64,000 nucleotides of DNA from Cinnamomum chago (GCA_038049695.1 CP142455.1:66102501-66166500); one strand, 5' to 3'. Positions 1-11,667 are shown, counted from the stretch's first letter. Notes: generated from the sequence alone by a model not told the origin. Program-made: numbers and translations.

Positions 1-1159
1 TGCGAAACCATCTTAATCTGTTGTTGGTGGTGGACATGGGTTTTGGCATTGGACTTGGATTTGGGTACAGCCGAAGCCTGGGCTTGGGTTTTGGGGTCAG
101 TGATTTGGGAGATTCCCTTTTCAATCCAAGAAGAAGAAGAGATCTAATGTTAGTAGATCGGTTGTTATCCACATTCTTGAAACTTATCCTTTCACTTTTT
201 TTTCTTCTATTTTTCAGTCAAATGAATGCAACTCCTTCCAAGACATGCCGTGTGATATTGTTATTCAAATCCATCAATAATGTAATGGCATATTTGAGTC
301 ATATACATGATGAGGAATTCATGTGGAGTGTTACTTTTTTCCTTGGAAGACATCATGCCTAGCTCTTCTTATAATGATTTTCTTCCAGTCAAATTCTACA
401 AACTCAATGGCTTTTAAGTGCCATGGAAAATGCAGCTCCAAGGATTCCACCGAGGTTAGATTCCTATCTCCACACAAATGAGTCCTTTGTCTCACATATG
501 CATATAAACCATTCCTCTTTCATGTAAACTCTAAAGCCTAAAATTCTTCCACAAACACATGCTTCAATCCAAAAGACCCAATAGAAGTGCAGACAAGGTC
601 AGCAGTAAAAGACAGTTTCTAAAACTTGTGGCAAAGAATGGTCATAAAAAAATATGCAAAAAGACAACCATATCCACGTGTTTATTAGTCCTAAATGGAT
701 AGTCTCATGCCTAGGATGGAACCAGATCTGAGAGGATTGGAAGATCCCAATGGGTCTTGAAGTTAGCCCTAGCAATTGTCATAAATCAACATATTTAAAC
801 GAAACACGACGCATTTGATTACAAGGGTTGGTTTGAATTATGAATATTCAGTAACAAAAAGTCTAGCACAAATTGCTAAAGGTTTTTTATCAGAATCAAC
901 ATCCTGTGTCTATGAGTGGATCCAATAATCCTAAAACGATTAGATTCTCATGCTTAGACTATGGCTGAGTCCAGATCTGAGAGGCCTGGAAGACCCAAAG
1001 TTAGCAGCTTCAAACTAGGAGCTCATGTCAGATGATGATTACTTTTTCCATATTTATTAATTTAAAAGGCCATATGTGAAGGCATGTATGGCCACAAGAC
1101 TCACAAGGTCCTCAACGGCTAAGTAGATTTGTCTTCACCTTCCTATCACCTTAAGCTTT

Positions 1160-1640
1160 TGGGATGTATCGGCTAGTTGGACTTGGCATGGTATTAAAGT
1201 CAACACTAGGTCTCAAGTTCGAACCACGGGGAAGGTGTTATTCCTTCAAGTTGCGTACACAGGCACGTATTGCGTGGGTAGGAACATGTGGATTGCGAAT
1301 TCAAACGGCATCCTGGGGGGGGGGGGGGGGGGGGACTTGCGGGGTATTAAGTAGATTTGTCTCCTGCTTTCTAACAGCTTATGGGATGTATTGGCTAGTT
1401 GGACTTGGCATGGTATTAAAGTCAACGCCAGGTCCCAAGTTCGAACCACGGGGAAGGTATTATTCCTTCAAGTTGCGTACACAGGCACATATCACATGGT
1501 TAGGAACGTGTTGGTTGCAAATTCAATTCAAACGGCATCGGGGGTGGGGGGTGTTGTTTGTGGGGGTGCTTCTACTTCCTATCAGCTTAAGCTTTTAGGA
1601 TGTATTGGCCAGTTGGACTCGACAGTACTGACTCAGTGAA
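1160..1640 (+). repeat. tRNA-derived SINE-like units in tandem
   Basis: Two units repeat at a spacing of about 222 bp (gttggacttggcatgg at 1176 and 1398), with a partial third near 1600. Each has an A-box-like part (ctagttggacttgg) and a B-box-like part (ggtctcaagttcgaacc in the first unit), the layout of RNA polymerase III promoters in tRNA-derived SINEs. The same units occur at 24908-25195. No clean target duplication was found, so this is a remnant family rather than a dated insertion. Confidence 0.55.
1315..1334 (+). repeat. 20-nt G homopolymer
   Basis: An uninterrupted run of about 20 G lies between two SINE-like units. Comparable runs occur at 25097-25116 (homologous position in the duplicated arm) and at 26725-26745. 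Confidence 0.9.
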
Positions 1641-1916
1641 AACAAATATTACTTAGTTATTAGTATGGTACAATAATTTAGTAGGTAAAATATTAAAGAA
1701 TACTTTAGAAATAAAAATATGCAAAAAATACACAACCATCATTATCATCATCATCAAAGCTTTGTCTAGGATTCCAGTCTCGCAAGTTCCACAACAACCA
1801 CACATATAATAAAGTAAACTGAACAGAACATTGAGAGTTTTCTACATGATGCTGATAATTTAGTATAAAGGAGGAGAGTAAAGTAACAAAGTAGTGATAT
1901 GTTACCATTTTCGCCA

Positions 1917-3299
1917 TCAAAGCATCTGATATGTATACCATTCTGAGATCGGGTGGACGCGGTAGACACAAAACCGCATAGTATAGGGAGGAGAACAGGA
2001 CATGATTCTCTCCAACTTTCTACTCTGAGTATAATACCAGTAGAAACCATCTACTTTCCTAACAAGAACAGCATCCAAAATTGGGTGAAACGCTAGGACA
2101 TCTAAAGTCACCTGCGGCAGGCGACGTTCACCTTCTACAAAAGGGGGATTATGGATTCCAAAGACTTGAAGTTCAACCGCATGCTTCAAAACCCATTTAC
2201 TAGGTTCACATTCATCAAACATCCACACTTGCATATGGCGACAATTTTGGTAAGCATAATAGAGCCGCCCTTCACGCACTCCCAAACAACTCACTGCTTC
2301 ACTTGGTGAGCTTGGTAGTTTAACTATCATGCCTAAATTATCATAAGGTAAGTCAATGAACTCAAAGCATTCTTCCTTGACATGAAACCTCAAAAGAAGT
2401 TGTGAAGCAGCCAACATGTAGATAGCTCCATCCAATAACACAGAGGGTCTGTTCAACAGGTAAAAGAAGCGGCCGCGCTCGCAGGATGCCTTTGACTTGG
2501 TCCATTGCCCAGTCTCAGAAGAGTAGATATCAATACATAAATATGGACCCCTGTTATTGTTCATGTCCTCCTCCTCCTGCTCATCTTCGCCTTCGTCGTA
2601 GTCGCGAATATCAATACCCGATCCAAGGACAAAGCGAACGACTCTATATTTATATTGGTCAGATGAGACATGGGAGGGGTCATCATCGAAAACCAATGTA
2701 GCACTCAAGAAAACGAAGTGATTGCAGGAGTATGTGATTTTACCAATAATGCGGTTGCGGGGCTTTGGGAGACAGACCCATTGGCGGGTGACGGGGTTGC
2801 AGATGTAGTAGTTGTTTCGCAAATCTTCTGAAGAAGAAGAGCAGAGGAGGAAGCCATGTCGAGAGTCGAGGATGGTTGTGTGGGGATGGGTGGGCAAGAA
2901 GCTGAGGGTGTAATTAGCGCAGCAGGAGCTCTGGCCGGCTACTGTTGGGTGGTGATGATATCGTATGGATTCTTTGCGTGTGGAGAGACGAACGAGTCGG
3001 ATGAAGAATCCTACGATTGGGGTTTTGATTTGGGAGTGGAGGATGACGGTGGAAGCCAAACGGTGCCATGTTTTGGAAGTACATTTCAATCTGGTTAGGG
3101 TTTTTGGGTGGAGTCGAGAGAGGATTTCGATCCAAATGTCATCGCCAATGTCGGGCTCGTCATTTGGAGCACGTTTCTTAGCCTCTGCTACTGTGCATAT
3201 ATCCATCAGAAATAGCACTAGAAGGGAGGAGTGGGAGGAGGAGGAGGAGGAAAGGAATTTGAAATGGAGGAAAGGAATTTGAAATGGAGGAAAGTTCAT
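1917..3299 (-). CDS. F-box protein with F-box-associated-type C-terminus
   Basis: This is a single-exon open frame of 460 codons. Residues about 50-92 form an F-box (acidic start, then WIEILSRLHPKTLTRLKCTSKTWHRL split over the motif, ending near LAST). The rest resembles F-box-associated regions of plant F-box proteins: HGFLLCSS, then a CNPVTRQWVCLPKP block, then YSSETGQW and ECFEFIDLP blocks. Such proteins bind SKP1 in SCF ubiquitin ligases through the F-box and bind substrates through the C-terminus; the substrate is unknown. The longest ATG is at 3299, but residues 1-31 come largely from a 20-bp tandem repeat, so the second ATG at 3206 (MDICTVAEAKK) is the likelier start. A nested transposon begins only 13 bp upstream of the longest ATG. 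A truncated paralogue lies at 27626-28268. Confidence 0.82.
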   Translation of the reverse strand: MNFPPFQIPFLHFKFLSSSSSSHSSLLVLFLMDICTVAEAKKRAPNDEPDIGDDIWIEILSRLHPKTLTRLKCTSKTWHRLASTVILHSQIKTPIVGFFIRLVRLSTRKESIRYHHHPTVAGQSSCCANYTLSFLPTHPHTTILDSRHGFLLCSSSSEDLRNNYYICNPVTRQWVCLPKPRNRIIGKITYSCNHFVFLSATLVFDDDPSHVSSDQYKYRVVRFVLGSGIDIRDYDEGEDEQEEEDMNNNRGPYLCIDIYSSETGQWTKSKASCERGRFFYLLNRPSVLLDGAIYMLAASQLLLRFHVKEECFEFIDLPYDNLGMIVKLPSSPSEAVSCLGVREGRLYYAYQNCRHMQVWMFDECEPSKWVLKHAVELQVFGIHNPPFVEGERRLPQVTLDVLAFHPILDAVLVRKVDGFYWYYTQSRKLERIMSCSPPYTMRFCVYRVHPISEWYTYQML

Positions 3300-3937
3300 G
3301 GACCATGGTATTAGGGATTTAAATGGTTCCTGATTCTCCGATTGACCGCCTAGAGATTCTGACCTGTTTAAAATAGGGTTGGATCATTATTTAGTTCTCA
3401 ATAAAATCAACCTATTTAGATCCTTTTTAACCCATAACCTAAATGGGTCAAGGTTCGGGTCCATCTTGGTTCCAACTGTGGATACTAGGCCGACATATTA
3501 TCTTAATTTTTGAAACTTATTTTCAGAAGATAAGTTTTTTTAGGGAAAAAAGCATTATACATACCTGTACTTTAGTCTTTTTGCAGAGTAGTCCATGTAC
3601 TTTGGTATTTTGTACTAAACCTACCTGTAGTTCTAATTAACATGCAAATACAAACGGACGTGACGGAATATAGGAAATGACAAATTTACCCCTCCATATA
3701 TAAGATCTCTCTTCGCTTTTTTTGTTCATTTGCCCTCTTTCGCTTGCGGCTAGGGTTCATCTTCCACCCAGCAATCCTCTCTCCACGCCTCTTAGGGCTC
3801 AACGGTAAGGGATACATTGAAATGCCGGTGGATTCACTGTGAGGCTGAGCGTTGATGGTGAAGAAGATTCTCACATCTTTCAGATTGACGGCAAAGATGG
3901 GTCTCCACCTTTGGCCATTTCCTTCCGTACAAAATGC

Positions 3938-4100
3938 TCTGGTCCGGACGAAGGGTAATTAAAAGTGATGGGGAAAAGAAGATGGAGGGTTCTGGTCCGG
4001 ACGAAGGGTAATTAAAAGTGATGGGGAAAAGAAGATGGAGGGTTCTTTTTTTCACTAGAGGGTTCTTTTTTTCACTAGAGGGTTCTTTTGTTCACTTGCT
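3938..4100 (+). repeat. Tandem repeats: 53-bp duplication, then 20-bp x3
   Basis: A 53-bp unit beginning tctggtccggacgaaggg occurs at 3938 and again at 3991. It is followed by three 20-bp units (ggttctttttttcactagag at 4041 and 4061, diverged at 4081). These lie inside the MULE, just upstream of its reading frame. Confidence 0.85.
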
Positions 4101-4146
4101 CCTTGGCGATCGTCTTCCCCACGATACCTTGGCCGGTTTTCACCGT

Positions 4147-4890
4147 ATGGATGGAGGGACGACCTCCAATCCATCTGGTCATCACGATGCAGCTTTCTTG
4201 ATGGAGCAAATTCGATTATGGCTTACGTATGCTGAAGACCGACATTCTAAAGTCTTTGTTCTAAAGTCGGTCATCAGGAAACACCAAGAAGATTCAATAC
4301 CGCCTGAAGTGCCACGTGATCTCATCCTTGAGGCCAAAATCCGTATAGGAGATGAAATAAATGCATTAGCAAATCGTGTGGGACCCATTCCTTCTATGGC
4401 ACGATTTGATGTAGATGGGAGCACGCGTCAAACTTTGCAGGTTGAAAAGCAAGCAAGAAGTCTGGTGTCTGCTGATGAACATGATGCGTTGGATGGGAAT
4501 CATAAATCCAACGGAGATGGGCATTTTACGAATCCGACGGTCAAGAAGGTGGATGCTCGGTCTTCTGCTACTACATGGGCATCTTTATTTCAACTCCATA
4601 CAGATAGGTCAAGGGATTTACATCACCAAGTCCATCTTTCAAAGGATCTGACCCACCATGTAGAGTTTGATGAGAATGACTCCTCTGCAGCTGTCCAAAA
4701 CTGGGGCAATGCCCTGGTAGGTTATTTAATTGGTAATTCTCCTCCCATTTTTGAAGTTAAAAATCTCCTTTCAAAAGCATGGAGAATAAAAGATCTTGGA
4801 AAAAAGCCAAAAGCTCGTCTGAAGGCAAGAAGCATTTGGTTAGAGGGGATGGTTCACTTAGAGCTTGTGTTTGTAAGAAGACAACATTAA
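4147..4890 (+). CDS. MULE-borne frame with DUF4283-like C-terminus
   Basis: The frame is open from 4018. The first ATG is at 4021, but the upstream residues come from tandem repeats, so the ATG at 4147 (MDGGTTSNPSG) is preferred, giving 247 residues. Near the C-terminus, SAAVQNWGNALVGYLIG followed by PPIFEVKNLLSKAW resembles the DUF4283 domain found in plant LINE ORF1 proteins and in transposon-carried genes. The N-terminal part (LTYAEDRHSKVFVLKSVIRK) is not recognised. The frame stops soon after the domain begins, so it is probably a captured, truncated fragment. Expression is unknown. Confidence 0.4.
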   Translation: MDGGTTSNPSGHHDAAFLMEQIRLWLTYAEDRHSKVFVLKSVIRKHQEDSIPPEVPRDLILEAKIRIGDEINALANRVGPIPSMARFDVDGSTRQTLQVEKQARSLVSADEHDALDGNHKSNGDGHFTNPTVKKVDARSSATTWASLFQLHTDRSRDLHHQVHLSKDLTHHVEFDENDSSAAVQNWGNALVGYLIGNSPPIFEVKNLLSKAWRIKDLGKKPKARLKARSIWLEGMVHLELVFVRRQH

Positions 4891-5760
4891 GCAATGTTGA
4901 GAAGGACTGAGACGTGGGATTGTTAACAGATGATTGCAGTAGAAAACACAAGATGGCTACCAGTGATGATTTGCATCTTGCCAAAAGGTCAAGGCATATT
5001 GGCCAGGGTGATGATACAGTTGAAAGATAAGCTTTTGTTGGCAGAAAGATTGATTCCACATGCTTTGCTACTGTCGAAGGTAAAGGACATGATCTTTCGG
5101 AAACTAAGAAATCAGGATTGCATTCAAAAGCTGAAATCCCATCTCAAATCGAATCAACAAAACCCGAAATCGTCTCCTGCACTATAACTTAGAAAGATCT
5201 CAGCTTTTGTGGTTTTGGAGTGAGATCTACATACAAGAGAATGTGCAGAGAAAACCAGATATTATTACAAAAAGAGATCTTAAAAAAAAAAAAAAAGGTA
5301 AGATAAATTCATTTGATATGGCTGGAAAAAAAAGGTTGCCTAGGTGTGGTTCAAGGGCAAATAAGTCTTTTAAGGCAAGTAATTTGGCGCCAGTATGCAC
5401 CAGACACTTTTTAAACGACGTACACTGTTAATACTAACGGAATCCGTTCATTTTGCATATTAATTAGAACTACAGGTAGGTTTAGTACAAAATACTAAAG
5501 TACAAGGAGTACTCTGCAAAACGACCAAAGTCCAGATAGGTATACTGTTTTTTTCCCTTTTTTTTATTTTTAAAATTATTCTCTATTGGACCGGACCCGT
5601 CCCACATATAGAACTGGAACCAGTTATGGTTCCATCTTTCCATTGACGGAAATGAGGAAACCGGTTTCGAACCGATTACGGGTCAAAGTACAGTTCCATC
5701 ATTTCATTAACGGTTTTGGATTCGGACCGGAATTGACCCATTTACATCCCTACATGGTAT

Positions 5761-7323
5761 GCTATTGATCCTTATCATCCAATTTGATCCATTGCGTTTG
5801 GACTACTATCGCTGTCTTTTAACCATCCATTTAGTTGGCCACATGCTGATTAGTGCATGTTTCTAAATATTCGTATCTACAATAGGCCATGTTCCTCGTA
5901 CCAAAGAAATGTTTTTGAAAGACCAAAACATAGACCAATCATTGTCGTCATTCATCATTATAATTCATAACCACCAAGGGCCACATGTATGTGGTAATGT
6001 ATGCATGATAATGATTATTACATTTTTGGAGTTTTCAAAGGTTTCTTTATTTGTAATATGGTTGCTGATTGATGTACTAATTTCTTGAGTAATTAGTATT
6101 TGGGTGTTTAGTTTAGAAGCTTATTTACAAATTGGGTGTTAGCAATAGGATTCTTTATTTACGAATTGGGTATTAGTAATAGGACCCGTTACAACTCCAC
6201 CCAAATGAAAATCCCGAATTCGCCACTAGCCATATGTATGCAGTAATGCTTCCCTTTTGCCACTAATTCTCATACGATAATGATTATTACATTTTTAGAG
6301 TTTTCTAAAGTTTCTTTATTATTATTGTAGTATGGTTGTTAATTGATGTGCTAATTTCTTGACGAATTGGTATTTAGGTGTTTAGTACATAAGCTTTTTT
6401 ACGGATTGTGTGTTACTAATAAGATCCCTTACAAAAAGGAAAACAAAATGTTGAAAATCATGTCTTTAACTTATGTTGAAAAAATTACCCACCCAACCCA
6501 AACGAGAATCTTAGGTCCCCACTAGCTTCCCACAGTTTTGGATAGGTTGTAAGGAGGCCATATCGATATAGGCCTTTGAATGGTGATGCTTTTGAAGGAA
6601 AAATAGAAACAGGGAAGCAAAAGAAAACCTAAACCTAAACTTAAGCTTTGATACCTAGTTGAAGGTATTTGGGCTACATCTTGCCATTATTTGATCTATC
6701 TTATTGAGAATAGCTAATTATACTATATTAAGTTAAGAGGTTTTTTGCTTTAATTTTGATCGGTAGTTATGATTTTGACAATTAGTTATTCTTTTTTTTA
6801 AATCTTTTCAGTTTTATCTCCACTTATGTCATGTAAACTAACTATATCTTTTTACCAAAAACCACCTCTACTATCCACTTCTCAAACTTTCACTTTTTCA
6901 TTTCTGCAACTCTCTTTCTACCCAAACTCTACAATTTCCTTTCTCCTCCACTTCTCCTCTTTTACTTATATGTAATTAGCTCTTATAATACATAAATCGG
7001 TACTCTTATAATCTTTTCTTCTTTTGCTTTCTTTCTAAAATTTATAGATATTTTTTTCATGCATGAATATTTAAGTTGCTATCTGTGCTGAGCACGGATT
7101 ATAATGCTAGTGGTTATTTATAAAGTAAAACAGAAGATGTCAACTCAAAGCTAAAAAAAAAAACTAATCATAACCATACTCAGAAACCAAAGATGGCTTT
7201 TGTTGACTGTCTGGATTGAAAATGACGCACTGTCGTTTTGCGGGAACCGTAGGTGAAAATTTCGGATTACATCAATAATAGGTATTTGGATCAGGTATTG
7301 AGATGGGGTATCTGTTTTAGCTA
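5761..7323. other. Gene-free AT-rich stretch with a degenerate direct repeat
   Basis: No convincing coding exon was found. About 5982-6195 is repeated in diverged form at about 6228-6433: tgataatgattattacattt, tttctttattat, ctaatttcttga and ggtgtttag recur in the same order. The rest is AT-rich sequence with no recognised signal. Confidence 0.5.
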
Positions 7324-7335
7324 AATGATGTTATT

Positions 7336-7340
<5 letters not shown>

Positions 7341-7389
<49 letters not shown>

Positions 7390-7550
7390 CGTAGGGTTTC
7401 AGTCCTTTGGGCCAGAATAATCCCTACGGGCTCAAGAGAGAAAGCCGGATAAAATTCCCCTGTGGCCCAAGTGTGGTAGAGCAGTTTCGAACCCACAACC
7501 TTCGGGTGCAAAGCGTAGTCCTAGGCCAACTGAGCTACCCCTCGGGGTTC
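7341..7550 (-). mobile_element. tRNA-derived SINE, minus orientation
   Basis: Read on the minus strand it begins ggggtagctcagttggccta (A box), continues to a B box (gtgggttcgaaac) and ends in an A tail of about 45 nt, seen as T on the plus strand at 7341-7385. The flanks aatgatgttattccttt (7324-7340) and aatgatgttcttccttt (7551-7567) are a target duplication with one mismatch. It is the same family as 8608-8784. It is not a tRNA gene, because the 3' half does not fold as a tRNA acceptor arm and the element continues to a poly-A tail. Confidence 0.9.
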
Positions 7551-8164
7551 AATGATGTTCTTCCTTTCACCGTGACATTAACACACATTAATGGTTGGCT
7601 GAATGTAACTGATTCTAATCTCTTTTTGCATAATTTTGGATGTAAATTCTTGCAAGTGAAACAAGTGGACCTAATAAAGGAATTGCCTTTTCATATGTTG
7701 TGCACGTACGTGCAGAAGCGCGAAATCTGCGATCGAATAACCATGCCACACAAGAGGGATGAGAGGGTTTTACGTAATTCAGCAAAACCGCCTACGTCAA
7801 TGGTAAGAGGGCATAGAAACATATCTTAACTCTCTTCAAAGCTTAGGATTACAAATTATATTGAATATATAATCTTTGCTTTCTCGATCCACAAGAAAGC
7901 CCTAGTATAAGTACCAAAATACCCTTGGTCCTGAAACCGGTAATTAGTTAACCCAATAGACCATTGTGATCAAACCGGAATACAAGACATAAACCCAACA
8001 ATATTCTATAGTGAGATCTCTTCTATTCAAACTTAAATCACTATTGTTGGTTCTAACTTCTAACTTGTATCTAACCATCCGTAAGTGGTTGCTCCAAATA
8101 TGAAAGAATAGCCTCTTTCGATAGGCCTTCTTGATGGATTATGAAAGAAAGTTTTTGGTCTGTC

Positions 8165-8848
8165 CTGTGTTATTGCCATCACTATAGTGTATCTAAGGTT
8201 GATCCAGCCTTCTAGCAAGAGGGTTGGTTGTGGCTCGGCCCATCAACATCGTGAAAATGAGAGCTTCTTTTCTTATCATAGAACTCAGACAGGGCAGGGC
8301 CTACTTTCACAAAGCTAATGTGCTAGTGCAAGACAATAGCTGGTCCTGTTCTTTGCAAATAAATATATAAAATATATTTTATAATTATTATATAAATACA
8401 TAGATGTGTGAATGTCTTGTTCATTATATATATGACACGGTTTTTTTAATAATAAAGTAACTGGCCCAAATTTGAGAACCATTTGGACCTTCACCACAAT
8501 GAATTATACTATGATTTTCATAATGAGGAACACAAGATATTTATAATGTTCCTTGCTTCAAACATGGCAACTATTATATCCATCAACCACTGCTTTATTA
8601 TCTCCTTTTTTTTTTTTTGATAACGTAGGGTTCCCAGCCCTTTGGACCAGAATAATCCCTACGGGCCCAGGAGAGAAAGCCGGGTAAAATTCCCCTGTGG
8701 CCCCAGTGTGGTAGATCAGTTTCGAACCCACAACCTCCGGGTGCAAACCGTAGTCCTAGGCCAACTGAGCTACCCCTCGGGGTTTGCTTTATTATCTCCT
8801 TAAATGGGGAGAAAGCATAAAAAGGCTTGTAACCTAGTGGTGTTGTTT
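8165..8848. repeat. Segmental duplication arm B1 (partner about 55000-55587)
   Basis: Collinear similarity runs from ctatagtgtatctaag to tgtaacctagtggtgttgtt, excluding the SINE at 8608-8784. In arm 2 this block ends about 160 bp from the 3' end of the glutamate decarboxylase coding region. In arm 1 it runs directly into block C (8848-9960). Confidence 0.85.
8608..8784 (-). mobile_element. tRNA-derived SINE with exact 17-bp target duplication
   Basis: It belongs to the family of the SINE at 7341-7550: same A-box and B-box head, same 3' half, shorter A tail. It is flanked by tgctttattatctcctt at 8591-8607 and 8785-8801. The duplicated copy of this locus at about 55517-55533 has one uninterrupted tgctttattatctcctt, an empty site, so the insertion came after the segmental duplication. 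Confidence 0.95.
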
Positions 8849-9960
8849 TTAGAGGTGAGCTGGTCCTTGGATATAGCCTCATCAAAGAGAGGACTTAGAG
8901 AGATCATTAGACGTTTTACCATATTAATCACTTTCGTGGGATTTATTTTTTTAGACCTAAATTGAAAATATATCTCAATTAGAGATGTAAATGGGTCCCT
9001 AATTCTCCAATTATCCGGCAGTTCCAATCCATTAAAAACTGGGTTTCGTTCCTTATTTAGGCCTGATAAGAAAACGGGTCTGGGTCCAAGTCCGATTCCG
9101 GTTCCGGTTTCGACCTGTTGACTCGGGACCAACATATTGGCTCAGTTTTCAAAAATCCCTCCTAAAAAGTAGGTTTTTTTTTTCCTATATCATTCTCTAT
9201 CTAGATCCGGACTTAGACCCATCCCATATATGGAACCGTTTCCGAACTAGGCCCGGTTCTAGTTCTATCTTCTCATTAACGGTGGTGAACCCGAACTGAA
9301 ATTGACCCGTTTACATCCCTAATCCCAATCCTCATAGCCCACTATGAGGTCACAAACCATGCTTTCAGAATTGTGATCTACAAAAGAGCAGTGAAAAGGT
9401 TGGCAACCCATCCATCTAAATCACAGCTTGTAATATTGTTTAAAATGAAAAGATTATAGTCTAGGGGACAAAAACTCAAAGCAAACCATATAACTCATCC
9501 AAAATCGTAATGAAATAGGGCATGCTCAACCATCCCAGCCCCTTTTTCATATCATCATCATCATAGCCTTATCCCAGCCATGTTGGAGCCCCTTTCTCAC
9601 ATAGACATAAAATATTAAAGTTAGAAGATTTAGTATTAAGAAAATATCATACTAGAATAGCCTTCCTAGGACATTTCATAATGATCTTCAATTGAAATTA
9701 AAATTACACCAAATTGTCTTAAATGATAATTTTATATGTTGATTTGGTAGAAACATGTCCCCTTTTAATATGCATCCAAACCCTCGTCCCCAAGAGTTTG
9801 ATAAGGAATGTGAGTTTTAAGAATATCTTAATTATCCTTATCATTCCTAAAAAGCTTTTAAAGCTCTCTTATCCCTTCTTCGGGTTGGGTTTATGAGTTC
9901 CTTACACACTAGGTCCCTTGTGGAGATTTGAGACATTGTGATTTTCTTAGCTCCTTTTCA
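8848..9960. repeat. Segmental duplication arm C1 (partner 37093-37876 plus 43392-43725)
   Basis: It is collinear with 37093-37876, starting at gaggtgagct, and after the 5.5-kb insertion with 43392-43725. It contains a hAT MITE shared by both arms. Homology stops at about 9960, and arm 2 jumps straight to sequence homologous to 17157. Confidence 0.85.
8980..9321. mobile_element. hAT-type MITE
   Basis: The ends are tagagatgtaaatggg and the complement of tagggatgtaaacggg. The flanks atctcaat (8972-8979) and atcccaat (9322-9329) match at 7 of 8 positions. The copy at about 37207-37560 sits at the same place in the duplicated arm, so this insertion predates that duplication. Confidence 0.75.
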
Positions 9961-9961
9961 C

Positions 9962-11618
9962 AAGATCTAATTGCTATTCCAAATAGAAATTCTATCCCTA
10001 ATGCCAACCGTCCATCTTAGCTTGGAATTGATGAATTTTAGAGTCTCCACAAGGGATCAAAGATGGTCTATGGCCAGACCATTTAACAACTGGGCCTCAC
10101 AATATTCAAGTCCATAACCAATGAATCTATGCAAAAAAGTCAGATCAACCATTTCTAGAAAGTTGGAACCACTGTCACACATATCACTGGTAGGTCTGGT
10201 ATCATGAAAAGTATCATGACACTTTTCTAATATGTTTTTTCTCCCAATGATGCTTCAATGCTTTCAAATGTAAAATATGATTTTGAACATAGTTTCAAAA
10301 ATGGAAATCTTTTTGCAAGTTGTTCAGAGGATGAATAAAATTTTACTACAAACTTTCTAATTTTTCTTTTAAAAATGAGAAATAATTAGAATTTATAAAA
10401 GGGTAAAAAGTACTCATAACTCATCCAGAGTGGTATAAATATGATGACAAATAAAGAGTATAAAACAATCAGGTGAGAAACATCATCTAGTATGTGTGAA
10501 TAGTTAAATATGTTCGAGACACCAACGTTACAACTTACTAGGGGGAAAATGAACAAGTTACCATATTTATTTTATTATCTTTAAATAAAGAAAACTAAAA
10601 ATAAATTCAAATCATACACTTTTCATGATAGTATGTCTCATTAAATTAAAAAAAAATTCATAGAGGAAAAAAGGTGTTTTGAAAAATGAATGCAACCCCA
10701 AACCCCATACAATCAAAAGCTTCGTCCCCTGCTTATTCCATATTTATTTCTAAAACCTCCCAAAATCGCAGAAATTCTTAAGAGGTTTCTTAACTGCTAA
10801 ATAACATTTTTCAAACACGCCTAAAGGTATTCCTAAAAGTGGATACAAGCAAACAAACATGCCTAAATGAATGTTTTCTTCAACATTAGTTACCCCATGC
10901 TAATTGATTATCTAAGACACGACAATTATTTATTCGCAAAGCTTGCAATAGGTAACTGCAGCTGATGTTATATGCTTTTAGATGAGGGTAAACCAAAGCT
11001 AAAATCTCTTATAAGATTGACATCAAGCTTTAATTCAGAATAGGTTATTTATTACCTTACGACAATTGTGACACCGAAAAAATTCAACCTGAGAAGAACA
11101 AGGAGCAGCATCTATTGATCATAACCACACTAGGTAACATATGGTTTCATGCTGTTTGGAGCAACCATGCATAGAGTGGTTGCATACAACTTCCCATCAC
11201 AAGTTAGAACAAACAGTAATGATTTAAGCTTGTAAAGAAGAATCACAGTACTGAAAATAAACTAGCAAATCCATCACCACAATCACACGTTTCATCAGCA
11301 GTTGTTAAATATTGCATCCAAGTTCTGCAAAAAATATAAACATATATAAGTTACATTCAAATAGTCATTTTATGTCATAGTGAAAGGAAACACAACATTT
11401 AGCTAAGATAGATGCCCCACATGAAGATCTTATCAAAATACATATTATTTTTATTGATGCAATACCAAGAACATAGATGCCATGATGATTAATTAAAAGG
11501 AGCAGCATTGCCAGGTCCAGATGGACCCATATACAATCACTATCTTTTTTTAGAAATACATCTCACTATTACATTTCTTACGTAACGGATGGCAGTTTGA
11601 TATTACAAATTACAGTAA

Positions 11619-11667
<49 letters not shown>

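Larger units (their letters stand above)
404..1660. repeat. Segmental duplication arm A1 (partner 24264-25216)
   Basis: Long collinear similarity in the same orientation runs to 24264-25216. Both begin at caatggcttttaagtgccat and pass through the same intergenic text, the SINE-like units and the G-runs. Homology resumes with 26578-26660 and then 27478-28266 (the F-box copies), so arm 2 carries extra blocks at about 25217-26577 and 26661-27477. Left of position 404 the two copies are unrelated. Confidence 0.85.
3543..5557. mobile_element. MULE with long terminal inverted repeats
   Basis: Terminal inverted repeats of roughly 120 bp pair 3543-3660 with 5430-5557. Shared blocks include gggaaaaaa, cagagta, tttgtactaaacctacctgt and agttctaattaa. 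The flanks gttttttta (3534-3542) and tttttttta (5558-5566) match at 8 of 9 positions, fitting a 9-bp Mutator-type target duplication. No transposase domain is seen inside, so it is probably non-autonomous. It carries one long reading frame (4147-4890) and short tandem repeats. It is inserted within an older hAT MITE. Confidence 0.82.
3312..5752. mobile_element. hAT-type MITE, split by a MULE insertion
   Basis: The ends are tagggatttaaatgg on the left and the complement of tagggatgtaaatggg on the right. They are flanked by a perfect 8-bp direct repeat, catggtat, at 3304-3311 and 5753-5760. An 8-bp duplication with TAGGGATGTAAA-type ends is the usual hAT signature. The same family occurs uninterrupted at 8980-9321 and near 37207-37560. 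Here the element is interrupted at its T-rich middle by the MULE at 3543-5557. It sits directly upstream of the F-box gene. Confidence 0.8.

Noticed and set aside
7440-7550. tRNA-like sequence with A and B boxes (also 8690-8784)
   Set aside because: It is the head of SINEs with A tails and target duplications, not a stand-alone tRNA gene.
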